Assembly (NCBI GenBank): GCA_905221605.1 | Contig: CAJNDS010001035.1 | Location: forward strand, 156,001-220,000 | Length of the DNA stretch: 64,000 nt | Direction: 5' to 3' | Source: Symbiodinium natans | Taxonomy: Eukaryota; Sar; Dinophyceae; Suessiales; Symbiodiniaceae | In this document: piece by piece, positions 8,501 to 17,900 of the stretch | Layout of the letters: each line of letters begins with the position of its first letter | How positions within the stretch are numbered: position 1 is the stretch's first letter | Notes under the pieces: model-generated | What the model was told of the DNA's origin: nothing | Databases searched by the model: none | What the model saw: the letters and a program-made list of their open reading frames with translations, nothing else | Translations under genes and position numbers: made by a program

Positions 8501-10645
8501 TAAGAACTGCGAGTGGCACCTGGACAATGCTCTGAAAATCCCTCCTAGACATGATATTCGCCCCGATATAGCCCTGGACTGCACACTTTGCTCACACAAC
8601 GCCTAAACCCTAAACCCTAAACCCTAAACCCTAGACCCTAAACCCTAAACCCTAAACCCTAGACCCTAAACCCTAAACCCTAAATCTAAACCCTAAACCC
8701 TAAAGCCAGCGTGCTGAATCTGCTTCGACTTGTCGCCCGGCTTTCGCCATCCCGGATCTCCACCAGCAGCCACCAGCATGTCTGGAATCCAATGCCCTCC
8801 ATCGAAGAGAGGGCCCACCCACTCCTTAGGGTATAGGGTTTAGGGTTTAGGGTTTAGGGTTTAGGGTCTTACGCTTTTGCCCTTTGGGGGTTTACGATCT
8901 TGGGGGTACCTTGTTGGGTTCTCTTTATTTCAAGGTGGATCCTACTATTTCGGGGTCTATCTTAGGGGGTCCCTCATTATCGTAAAGTGTTACGAACAAT
9001 GCGGTCTAAGAATTGCATGGCTTTTCTTCACCAAGGCTCCAAGAGAACGCATCGAGGGCTTTGGCGCCTGTCACGTTGTGACTGGGAGACTACCGAGGAG
9101 ATTCGGCCGATTCCGGCGTGGAACTCAGCGGCCAAGGCTTCGCCGGCTGCCACCGAGCCAGTCACAGACTTAGCCACAGTAAGGAAGGTGTCTGCCACAT
9201 CCCGCAGGGTGTGAGGCTCGAGGTTCACGATGCTGATGTCCTCTTCCTTGGGGACGAAATGAACCCAAAAATTGGGGGGTCATATACCCTGAGTACTAGT
9301 AACTCCTATTCAGGAATATGAACCATAAACCCTTTTAGGGTCATACACCCTGAGTACTATAACTCCTATAACTCCTATTCAGGAATATGAACCATAAACC
9401 CGAAAATTGGGGGTCATATACCCTGAGTACTATAACTCCCTAAACCCTGAACCCTAAACCCTAAACCCTAAACCCTATTCAGGTAATATGAACCCTAAAC
9501 CCTCCTAGGGTTCTTATTTCGCCCCCCAAAGCTCCTGCAGATGCCTCAGGTCTTCAGCCTGCCGGGAGGAAATGGAGCAGACGTCGCAAAGGGCCTGCGT
9601 GAGAACCACGGTAGGCTTGGCCGCCCGGAACTTGTCCTTAGGATTGCTGATGTTCCTAAGCCCACCAAAAAAGGCAAAGTGTACGCTTTCGGTTTCTAGG
9701 GGCGGTTGTAGAACGCCCAAGCCCCTAAACCCTAAACCCTAAACTCAAAAAATGTGCTCACTCAGCTGCTTAGTGTCACTGAGTATTCCGTACAAGGAGT
9801 CGCCCATACGCAAGGTGCCCACCACTGCGTCGTTGATCTCTTCCTTGGGGATGATGTAGCCCTAAACCCTAAACCCTAAACCCTAAACTGCTGTAGTTCC
9901 TGGTAAGGCAATATGAACCATAAAACCCTCTTAGGCTTCATTTCGTCCCCAAGGTAGTTGCCCTAAACCCTAAACCCGAAACCCGAAACCCTAAACCCTA
10001 AACCCTAAACCCTGAACCCTAAACCCTAAACCCTAAACCCTAACCCTGCTTGATTTCGGCTCCAAGGTTCTTGGGACATGGCCATGGGATTAATCTCCGA
10101 GGAAGAGAGGCGAACACACCTCCCACTCGACAGGAGGACGTCCAAGTCCTCTTTTTCCGGGGCCACGTCGCACTCGTGGCTCACTCCCACCTGTAGGGTT
10201 TAGGGTTTAGGGTTTAGGGTTTAGGGTTTCGGGTTTCGGGTTTAGGGGTTCACTTGTGAAAGGTTTTCAAGGCTCCGATGCTGGAAGTTGGGACTGCAGG
10301 GGTACAGGACACAAGATCCCAATCTTGGGGGTTTAGGGTTTAGGGTTTAGGGTTTAGGGTTTAGGGTTTAGGGTTTAGGGTTTAGGGTTTAGGGTTTAGG
10401 GTTTAGGGTTTAGGGGTTTAGGGCTCCCTGCGTCCCCACCAGCAGGTGCTGAAGCTTCAGGTGTCCCATGATTTCCTTGGCTACACTCGGAAGGGTAGCT
10501 AGAAATTAAAATTTTAGCTGCCTTGTTAAGAAACCCAATAAACCCAAAAAAAGGCTAAGGATCTAAAGTTACAGTTAAAGTACCACAAAGTTTCGGTTGC
10601 GCTGGGCAGCAGCGAAGCGACACGCGGAGGCGAGTTCATTGCCAT
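2573..10645 (-). CDS. BtuF-like / DUF5522-like / PP-loop ATPase fusion protein (16 exons, 3' end not found)
   Basis: Exons: 10645-10595, 10475-10440, 10190-10071, 9843-9778, 9636-9535, 9246-9040, 8824-8724, 8266-8209, 7934-7861, 6558-6492, 5949-5869, 4743-4653, 3624-3535, 3224-3124, 2907-2820, 2688-2573. Together they give 483 codons without a stop. Residues 1-290 match the COG0614/BtuF substrate-binding fold: SLLPSATE at 11-18, [68 protein letters not shown]. Residues 352-410 carry the DUF5522-type segment ([29 protein letters not shown] at 397-407). SGGKDS at 443-448 is a PP-loop for AMP-forming ligation, as in diphthine-ammonia ligases, followed by [12 protein letters not shown]. No signal peptide is visible, so the substrate-binding domain may act inside the cell; a cobalamin or metal-chelate ligand is inference. 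All 15 acceptors are AG|G. Eight introns are GA-AG foldback elements, four are GC-AG and three GT-AG. The second half of the PP-loop domain was not found downstream. Confidence 0.85.
2689..2815. mobile_element. foldback introner in the PP-loop codons (intron 15)
   Basis: A 127-bp element with terminal inverted repeats CTTAYTGTTGG and an inner inverted repeat GTAGGGAATGAGG/GAGGTACCCT around an (AT)n core. Flanking direct repeats TTTC at 2685-2688 and 2816-2819 read GAAA on the coding strand. Removing GAAA plus the element joins ...GGCG to GAAAGGACAG and recreates SGGKDS. Relatives lie at 53696-53859 and, in part, 58640-58720. Confidence 0.85.
2908..3119. mobile_element. foldback introner containing a telomeric array (intron 14)
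   Basis: A 212-bp element with ends CTTGGTAGCCCAG and CTGGGCCACCAAG, flanked by TCTC at 2904-2907 and 3120-3123 (GAGA on the coding strand). Excision joins NHAAVPSS to [11 protein letters not shown] in frame. Its body holds a CCCTAAA/CCCCAAA array at 3001-3093, so the telomeric repeat was acquired inside the element. It belongs to the CTTGGTAGCCC family (also 19339, 46262, 59328, 61091). Confidence 0.85.
3190..3397. repeat. telomeric array flanked by a 42-44-bp direct duplication of the exon-14 start
   Basis: A TTTAGGG/TTTGGGG array (3237-3354) is bounded by 3190-3233 and 3356-3397. These two stretches agree at most positions and both contain the acceptor plus the first codons of exon 14 (GGCTTCCAAGT on the coding strand). 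The copy at 3356-3397 is a decayed pseudo-exon inside intron 13. It fits insertion of the array with a long target duplication. Confidence 0.8.
3834..4094 (-). other. open block inside intron 12 of the fusion gene
   Basis: An 86-codon open minus-strand frame (includes [20 protein letters not shown]) lies between exons 12 and 13. The GC donor of exon 12 and the acceptor of exon 13 join in phase without it (DGG then [10 protein letters not shown]). It is therefore either an optional exon or chance. No family resemblance. Confidence 0.25.
4755..4998. repeat. degenerate TTTAGGG/TTTGGGG array in intron 11
   Basis: About 240 bp of G-rich telomere-type units with many TTTGGGG and single-base variants. 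It directly abuts the CCTCAG acceptor of exon 12. Further arrays in the same intron lie at about 5109-5215 and 5473-5604 in the opposite orientation, and at 5725-5840, which grades into CCCATAAA-like units. Confidence 0.9.
6064..6184. mobile_element. intronic foldback element, CTTGGTAGCCC family
   Basis: Starts CTTGGTAAGCCCAG and ends CGGGCAACCAAG, about 121 bp, in intron 10. Flanks GTTT/ATTT match at three of four positions. Because it lies in an intron and not an exon, its duplication need not start with GA, in contrast to the exon-interrupting copies. Confidence 0.65.
6786..6890. repeat. period-9 satellite (GGGTTTACA)n
   Basis: About 11-12 near-perfect 9-bp units derived from the telomere motif with two extra bases. 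They grade into GGGTTTATA-like units up to about 6950. The repeat creates spurious open frames (repeating Val-Tyr-Arg on plus, Asn-Pro-Val on minus) that are not genes. Confidence 0.9.
7366..7387. repeat. poly-G tract
   Basis: About 20 consecutive G in intron 9 of the fusion gene. Similar tracts: C at about 21149-21164, G at 21642-21710 (interrupted, after a run of T), 22263-22277, 25671-25690, 28541-28562, 37539-37557 (C), 54729-54743 (C), 58224-58257 (34 G), 58521-58538, 63301-63316 and 63966-63979. Confidence 0.9.
7935..8204. mobile_element. foldback introner with nested element and telomeric array (intron 8)
   Basis: The host element starts CTTGGCTGCTCTTAG and ends CACTGCAAAG. Flanks AGTC at 7931-7934 and 8205-8208 are exact (GACT on the coding strand). 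Excision joins CCGF to DLARNLEDA. Inside are a CCCTAAA array (about 7988-8040) and a second foldback element (8075-8183). Same family as 10476-10590 and 36220-36331. Confidence 0.85.
8075..8183. mobile_element. nested foldback element, CCCTAAGGGTCCATGTACC family
   Basis: A 109-bp near-palindrome with ends CCCTAAGGGTCCATGTACC and its reverse complement, inserted in the element at 7935-8204. It is flanked by an exact 11-bp duplication TTACAGTAAAG (8064-8074 and 8184-8194). It is identical base for base to 22725-22833, which implies recent movement. Other copies: 21304-21412 (inverted), 32796-32904, partial at 40593. Confidence 0.9.
8825..9035. mobile_element. introner-like element (intron 6)
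   Basis: A 211-bp insert starting CTTAGGG and ending CACCAAG, flanked by ACTC (8821-8824) and GCTC (9036-9039), i.e. GAGT/GAGC on the coding strand. Excision joins RCVLL to [10 protein letters not shown]. It carries a short TTTAGGG array at its 3' exon side. Its inverted ends are short and weak. Confidence 0.65.
9247..9531. mobile_element. expanded introner with internally repeated core (intron 5)
   Basis: Ends CTTGGGGACGAAATGA and the mutated complement of CTTTGGGGGGCGAAAT. Inside, a segment of about 75 bp (GGTCATATACCCTGAGTACT ... TATTCAGGAATATGAACC) occurs three times, followed by a CCCTAAA array. The intron runs GAGC...CCCCAAG|GAAG, and splicing joins EDLRHLQ to [13 protein letters not shown]. 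Confidence 0.7.
9637..9773. mobile_element. foldback introner (intron 4)
   Basis: A 137-bp element with ends CTTAGGATTGCTGA and TCAGCTGCTTAG, flanked by exact TGTC at 9633-9636 and 9774-9777 (GACA on the coding strand). Excision joins LYGILS to [14 protein letters not shown] in frame. A short CCCTAAA array lies inside. Confidence 0.8.
9844..10066. mobile_element. introner with two telomeric arrays (intron 3)
   Basis: Starts CTTGGGGATGATGTAG and ends TTCGGCTCCAAG, flanked by CTTC/GTTC (GAAG/GAAC on the coding strand). Excision joins NPMAMSQ to [12 protein letters not shown]. It contains two CCCTAAA arrays (about 9861-9888 and 9961-10045) separated by a second CGTCCCCAAG end, so an array insertion probably split or copied the terminus. 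Confidence 0.7.
10201..10425. repeat. two TTTAGGG arrays in intron 2
   Basis: Arrays at 10195-10245 and 10328-10425 flank about 80 bp of unique sequence, between the GT donor of exon 2 (10439) and the CTACAG acceptor of exon 3. This intron shows no foldback element and no 4-bp duplication. Confidence 0.85.
10476..10590. mobile_element. foldback introner in the SLLPSATE codons (intron 1)
   Basis: A 115-bp element starting CTTGGCTACACTC and ending TACCACAAAG, with exact TTTC flanks at 10472-10475 and 10591-10594 (GAAA on the coding strand). Removing it with one GAAA restores [12 protein letters not shown]. Spliced as GA...AAG|GAAA. Confidence 0.85.
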
Positions 10646-11220
10646 GTTCTCAGCCTGAAAACAGCTGGCTTAGAAAAAGGCTTCCCGCAAATCCAAGTAC
10701 CTGTATGTTGTGTTATACTGTGTAATGAATACTATATGTATATCTATATATGTGTATCTTCCATATATATATATATATGCATAGACACACATTTTCGTTT
10801 CTATGTACATGTTTCGGTGCCCAAGGCACCGTGCTTGAAACCCGCAGTCTACCCCATGTACACACATGGGCCCTACGGCGTCGGGCTACGCTTCCCAAAT
10901 CTGACGCCTGTTGAGCCACGAAAGAGCGCCCTGAGAAAAAAAGAAAGGGTTTAGGGTTTTAGGGTTTTAGGGTTTTAGGTTTTTAGGGTTTTAGGGTTTA
11001 GGGTTTAGGGTTTAGAATTTAGGGTTTAGGGTTTAGGGTTTAGGGTTAAGGTTTAGGGTTCAGGGAAAACAAGGGTGGCAATCGTGGCGAGAAATAGGAC
11101 TGGTCGAAGATTGAAACAAAAACTCCAGACACCCCGGACCAGAATACTAAAACCCAATTCCCTCCGGGATCAATATGTAAGAAAGAACTGAAGTCCATAT
11201 CTGCTAACAAACCCTCAAAT
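10646..11220. other. spacer upstream of the fusion gene
   Basis: No convincing exon seen. It holds an (AT)n tract (about 10735-10780) with dyad character and a TTTTAGGG/TTTAGGG array (10950-11060). It should contain the 5' flank of the fusion gene, but I see no promoter motif. Confidence 0.6.
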
Positions 11221-11671
11221 CCTAATGCCTAAACCGCTAGCAGCAGGGTCGTCGTGGATGTTGCAGTCTTGTTGCAACTCGGATGAGGGTGTCAGTCAAG
11301 TGCCGCTCTTCATCTCAAACCCTCACCCACAAACCCTGAACCCAACTCCATATCGCACAACCGACAGTCTGCAGACTTTTTTAACGGGGGCTGATGGACC
11401 TTTCAAGCAGCTGGTTGAGGCTTTAGGATTTCGGGTTAGGGCTGGGGTTTAGGGTCTAGGTTATATAAAGGTGTGTAGAGGAGGGTTCCAGGTTCTGGCT
11501 TAGGGATTAACGCCCTACACCCAAACCTTCTGGGGTTAAAGCTAAGGAGGAGTCATTCCTTGTCATTGCCTTGATAGTGACCCGAAGCCCTTAAAAACTT
11601 AAACCCCCCCCTAAGCCCCCTTAAACCCCCCTTGCACCCCCTAAACCCTAAACCCTAAGCCTCAAACCCTT

Positions 11672-11713
11672 GAACCCTTGAACCCTTGAACCCTTGAACC
11701 CTTGAACCCTTGA
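11672..11713. repeat. period-8 satellite (CCCTTGAA)n
   Basis: Five to six units of an 8-bp telomere-like variant, flanked by CCCTAAA units on both sides (about 11640-11735). Confidence 0.85.
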
Positions 11714-11939
11714 ACCCTTAAACCCTAAGCCCTAAATACATCTACAAAACCTGAGAGGGTCCAGGGGCTTCGGGAACCCGAGCACCCGCCTAAACCCTAA
11801 ACCCTAAACCCTAAGCCCTAAGCCTTGAACCCTAAACCCTAAACCCTAAACCCTAAACCCTGAACCCTAAACCCTAAACCCTAAACCCTAAACCCTAAAC
11901 CCTAAGCCCTAGCTAAGAGAGCCCTCTCCACATGAATCG

Positions 11940-14900
11940 CGAGGGTGCTCTGAGCCGCCAATGCCGCAGATGTACACCTTCCGAGACTCCAACTTAGGGG
12001 TTTTGGGTTTTAGGTTTAGGATTCCCAAATACTCTGGGGTTTAGGGTTTAGGGTTTAGGGTTTAGGGTTTAGGGTTTAGGATGTAGGGTTTCAAGTTTAG
12101 GGTTTCGGGTGTTGCGTTTGAGGTTTGGGGTTCATTAGGAGTAGGGTTTAGGGTTTAGGTTCATTGGGGTTGGGGTTTGGAAATCTGTGGATATTTGGGG
12201 CTTAGGTGTAGAGTCTACTACACTATCAAGGCAGTGCCAAGCCCTACACCCCTTAGCCTGGGTTTAGGGTTCAGGGTTTGGAGTTTAGGGTCTGGGGGTT
12301 CGGGTTTAGGGTTTAGGAGTGTTTAGGTCTTAGGGTTCAGCAATGGTCTAAAGGCCGCGCGCCATGCCAGCTGTTTAACACCCAAAAGCCCCGAAACCCT
12401 AAGCTCCAATCTCAATGAACTCAACGAACCCATTGAACCCAATGAACCCTCAACCCCTTAAGACCCCAAACCCTCAAACACCCAAATTCAGAAACCCAAA
12501 ACCCCTAAACCCTAAACCCTAAACCCTAACCCTAAACCCTAACCCTACAAGCCATCCCGTCGGGCGAGCATTTTCTGACCTAACAGATTGGAGAGGCCTG
12601 ACGGAATCCCAAACTTTTGTCCGTAGCTCATCCCCTAAACCCCTAAACCCCGAAACCCCTAAACCCTAAACCCTAAACCCCTGAAGCCCTGAACCCCTGA
12701 ACCCTAAACCTATGCCCTGTGCCCTCCGTCCTCCCCGCTGTTCCGAGGGTAGACTTCGAGGTGTGTACCATACCGCGAATCTTCCTCTGCTTGGCTTAGG
12801 GATTAGGGCTCAGGGCTCAGGGCTTGGTAAAGGGCTCAGGGTTTACGGAATTAGTTTAAGGCTTGCAGAAATGGGTTTATGGGGGGGCACCCAAACTCTC
12901 CGCAGTAGTTTCGGGTTTAGGGTGGGCCGGCGTGGAAAAAGGCGGAGAACCCTAGACCCTAAGGGGGGGGGAGGGGGGGGGAATTCCGTTAGAGATGTGT
13001 AGTGGGGGCTAGCTAGCCTTAGGGGTAGCATAGAACCCCCCCCAAAAAAATTGATTTGGCTGCTCTGAACCCTGGCTCTCATACGCTAAACCCGATGCCC
13101 TTTGGGCACGTGTCGTGTTGAGGGTTTGGGGAATAGGACCTACCTTGGGAAGATGCGGAATCTAATGCTTCATTACCATGGGATCGTGACCCTAAACCCT
13201 AAACCCTAAACCCTAAACCCTAAACCCTAAACCCTAAGTCCACGCGGTTTCGGTGCTTCATCAAACCAGCCAGGGAATCATCGGCCCGCATTTAAGGCAT
13301 ATGGGGGGTTCCCAAGAATAGGGTTTAGGGTTTAGGGTTTAGGGTTTAGGGTTTAGGGTTTAGGCTTTAGGGTCACCACATCCAAAGGACTACCACATTT
13401 TGGGTTTGGACGTATTAGGGGTACCCCTGTTTGTGGAGACACCCATATCCAACTGCGAGGAGTTGCCGGGAAATCACATCTAGCCAGGGCTTGCTTGCCA
13501 AGGCTCGGAGGGGCAGGAAAAGTTAGGGACCCATTAGTTCCCAGGGTACATTCTAAGTCTCGCTAGTCATGACACATACCCTAAACCCTAAACCCTAAAC
13601 GGACCGTTCAGCCTTCAAGTAAGGTTGAGGGGTTCTCGTTTGCGAGCCCCGGCATCGCCGCAGAAGATCGCAAAGGGCTCCACTGGCTCGTCGCTCCTCA
13701 GGAAGCTTGGGGCTTAGGGGATTTAGCTTAAGGTTTAGGGTTTAGGGTTTAGGATTTAGGATTTAGGATTTAGGATTTAGGGTTTAGAGTTAAAAATGAG
13801 CCCCACACCCTAGCCCCTTCAGCTCTAGACCCCCAACCCCTTCAGAGCGCTGATCCTGGGCTTCTGGTTACTGGGCCTCCAAGATAGTCATCTAAACCGA
13901 AGAGTAACCTAGGAATGCAAAGGGTCGGCTGTTTAGGGTTTAGGGTTTAGGGTTTAGGGTTTAGGGTTTAAGGTTTAAGGATTGGTGTTTGTGGAGCTTC
14001 AGTACATCGTCGCATAAAACGTGCCAACACCTAGCAGAAGAAGCAGCAATCGAAGGCCTTGCTGCTCGGTTTCGCAGGAGTTTAACCTGAGGGTTAGGGC
14101 GGGTTAGGGCGGGGTCTTACGGCTCAACTAACCAACAACTCTGCAACTTGTCCATCGACAATCATCTCACACGTGCGGATGCCAAACCGATTGATTAGTA
14201 TTAGAAGCACGGCGTGCTGTCGAACAATGGTCGTAATCAGGATGATGATGATCATGATGAGGATGAGGATGAGGATGATGAAGATGAGGATGAGGGTGAG
14301 GGTGAGGATGAGGATGATGATGAGGATGATGGTGACGATGACGATGACGATGATGATGGCAATGGTAGTGATGAACCTGCCGATGATGATGATGATGGTG
14401 ATACTAGCCGGAATTGCTAAAGGTCCCTTGTCTTGGGTTCCTGTCGGTAGAAACCCCTTGAGGTCCGAATTGCGAGAGGGATCTAGAGCCGAAAACTCAT
14501 GATGAGGTATTTCGAGGTTCAGGGTACTTCTAACCACACTCATAACGTCCCCTCAGTGCTCTCAGTATGTTAACAGTCGACTGATAATTGGGTTATAAAT
14601 AGCCATGAACCTCCAAGTGGGTCCACCTCCCAGACCAGGTACAGTGCACTGCATTTCGGTCTCGAGATTCCGTCGCAAAGGGGTTGAGATGACTTCAGGA
14701 GCATGTGCGGCAGTAGCAATGTTGAAGCTCAAGCCCCAAACCCTAACCCCCCCACCCTAAACTCCCTCACTTGGCCCAAAAAATTCCTTAGCCTAGAATC
14801 CCTAAACCCCCTAGACCACCCTAAAACCCCTAAAACTCCCGGAGTTGGCCCTAAACTTCCTCAACTGGCCCTAAATCCCTTGGCTGAGGCCCTAAACCCT

Positions 14901-17900
14901 AAACCCTAAAACCCTATGAACCAGGGGGGGCGGGTATAGAGTAGGGGAGTAAAAAATTGGTCCGACATCCCTAAACCCTAAACCCTAAACCCTAAACCCT
15001 AAACCCTAAACCCTAAACCCGAAACCCTAACAATTGGTCCGACATCCCTCAGCTGAGGCTCTTGAAAACGATGCTGCTGCTTTTGACGCCGGTCATTGGA
15101 ACTGGCATCCCGAACCTTGCCACGCTTGGGCCCTAAACCCTAAACCCTAAACCCTAAACCCTAAACCCTAAACCCTAAACCCTAAACCCTAAACCCTAAA
15201 CCCTAAACCCTAAACCCTAAACCCTAAACCCTAAACCTACACCCTAGACCCCAAACCCCAAACCCTAAACCCTAAACCCTAAAAGGGTCTGGGGGACTCG
15301 GGCTCTGGGTTCAGGGCTCAAGTGTTCCAGGCTCTTTGTGCTTTGTCAGGGCTCCGGAATTTCGGCTTAGGACTTTGGGGTCTGAGGGTCTCGTTTTTCG
15401 GGTTTTAGAACTTCAAGGTCTGGGCGCGTATATGCGCGTATGCCATAGAGGGGCTTTTGGGAGTTTTGGCTTGAGGGCTGCGGTTCTTAGCTCCTTTTTG
15501 GATTATACTCACATGATTTTGGGGTTGTGGGGTGTTAGGGCTCTCGTGTGTATGGCGGGGTATAAGGTTATAGCTGACGCGGTTCATGGCCTCGCTAACC
15601 CCCGAAACCTACACTTTAAACTTTAAACCCTAAACCCTAAACCCTAAACCCTAAGCCCTACCCAAAAAACAAACCTCCAACTCTCCAAGGGGCCAATCTT
15701 GGGCCAACGCGGCCCACGGGCCGAGGCAGACGCAGACCTTCCGTAGCCCTAAACCCTAAACCCTAAACCCTAAACCCTAAACCCTAAACCCCAAGCCCTC
15801 AACCCTAAACCCCAAGCCCTCAATCCTCAACCCTAGACCGCTTTGAGGACGCTTAGAGTCTTGGGGGGCTGACGTTTCAGACCTCGGGATGTTTGGACTT
15901 TGTCTTTGGGCTCTGAGGTTTAAGGTTTAGGGTTTAGGGTTTAGGGTTTAGGGTTTAGGGTTTGGGGTTTGGGGTTTAGGGTTTAGGGTTTAGGTTTTAA
16001 GGATGAGGGCTTTTGGGGGTGTTCGGGGATTTTGGGATTCCGGACTTTGTGGTTTCAGGGCTCATGGCACTGCGGACAATTGGATTGAGAGCTCGGGGCT
16101 GAGGATGAGGGCCAACGCTTTGTCTCTTAACTAGAAGGAAGGTGCAAAACACTTGTCACCATCAACTACTAATTACGGGTCCTAGAATGGAAAATACCCT
16201 AAACCCTAAACCAGGGCCCTGGTTTGCGCTACGAGATGATAGGAGGGGATTCACCACCACACAGTCATCAGATCTCCAGTCGAAGAGAACCCGAACCCCT
16301 GACTTAGAACAATGACCCCAATTAGGGTTTAGGGTTTAGGGTTTAGGGTTTAGGGTTTAGGGTTTAGGGTTTAGGGTTTAGGGTTTAGGGTTTAGGGTTT
16401 AGGGTTTAGGGTTTAGGGTTTAGGGTTTAGGGATAAAGTACCCCTAATTTCGGAAACCCCTGAAGGGGTTTAGGGCTAAGGGTCTAGGGTTCACGTAGCT
16501 GCCCGCACAGTCTCTTCTTCATGGTTCTTGGGATCTAGGTTCCCCAGAGGCGCAAACAAGGGTTTAGGGTTTAGGGTTTAGGGTTTAGGGTTTAGGGTTT
16601 AGGGTTTACCCCTAACGCCTAAACCCTAAACCCAAACCCTACACCCCAAACCCTAAACCCTAAACCCCAAACCCTAAACCCTAACTCGAAATCCCCAGGG
16701 AGAATCAGCAACAGACTGGCCTTGTCGGCAGGCAAGGTTTCACCATCAACTATCACGCCGGTCACTCGCTCGATATCCCCATCGGGCGTCATCTCGACCC
16801 CTGCATGGTTTAGGTTTTAGGGTTTAGGGTTTAGGGTTTCGTGTTTAGAGGCCTGAAATTGTGTTTAAACCGATTTAGGGTATAGCTTTCGAGGTTCTTA
16901 GAGTTTCACAGAAGCCGCCCCTCTAGTTCGAAGCAAGCCGAGGTCCAACAGCCCGAAACCACAAGTAACAAGTCTCATAGTACTATCGGAATCATGATTC
17001 TAGTAGTATCCCTAAGCCTTAAGCCCTAAACCGTAAACCCCAAACCCTTAACCCGACACCCTAGCATCATCCCCTCAACTCGTGATCTCAGCCGAGCTGA
17101 AAGCAAGCCCTTCTTGTAGGGTTTGGGGTTTGGGTTTGGGTTTGACCCCGGCTTAGGGTTTCGGTTGGGGGGAGGGGGGTGCTGCTATTCGCTTCTCAAC
17201 ATGAGGCAAGGCCGAAGAAGCCGCGAATTCGGTCTGCTCACACCCTAGAATCACCGAAAAGCAGCCGCTGCTCTTGAACGAGCTTAGACCCCTCTAGATG
17301 CGCAATGCAATTTTCCAAATCTTGGGGCCTTAGAAGAAATGCGCTGAGCCCACAAGCCCCAAGCGCCAATCTCGAAACCCTGAACCCTACACTCCGAAAC
17401 CTCCAACCCCAACACCCCCTAAACCCCTAAACCCCGAAACCCCTAAACCCCTCAACCCCTAAACCCCTAAACCCCTAAACCCCTAAACCCTAAACCCTAC
17501 ACCCTAAACCCCTAAACCCTAAACCCTACACCCCAAACCCTAAACTCTAAACCCTAAACCCTAAACCCTAAACCCTAAACCCTAAAACCCTAAACCCTAC
17601 ACCCCCAAAAGCTCGCCTTCTGCTGCGCCAATGCGGAGCTCGGCGCCTGCTTCTATGGCCGCATCCATGAGCTTCGTGCAGAGCTCGAGGGGTGCCACCT
17701 GTTTAGGGTTTAGGGTTTAGGGTTTAGGGTCTAGGGTCTAGTAGGGTCTTGGGTTTAGGGTTTAGGGTTTCGAGGGGTGCCACCTGAGGAGACTTTGGGC
17801 GGGATTTTGGGGCTTAGGATCCTGAATGACAAACCCTCAACCCTAAACCCTAAATCCTCAACCCTAAACCCTAGGGTTTCAGGGTTTAAGGAAGGTCGGG

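Larger units (their letters stand above)
13657..15065. other. 1.4-kb intron 12 of the oxidoreductase gene, GAGC-flanked
   Basis: The donor side reads AA|GAGCCTCAGCTGAGG and the acceptor side CTTCCTGAG|GAGC, an exact GAGC duplication with CTCAG/CTGAG ends, as in the short introners but about 1.36 kb long. Splicing gives SIVFKSDEPVEPFAIF. Inside lie telomeric arrays, the (GAT)n tract and the 14955-15049 duplication. Confidence 0.6.

Noticed and set aside
8877-9321. Plus-strand open frames of up to 98 codons
   Set aside because: Antisense of fusion-gene exon 6 plus introner sequence; the minus strand carries the conserved BtuF-type motifs.
14124-14543. 139-codon minus frame and the acidic plus frame over the GAT tract
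   Set aside because: Microsatellite translation (Ile-rich or Asp-rich), lying inside intron 12 of the oxidoreductase gene with no coding support on either side.
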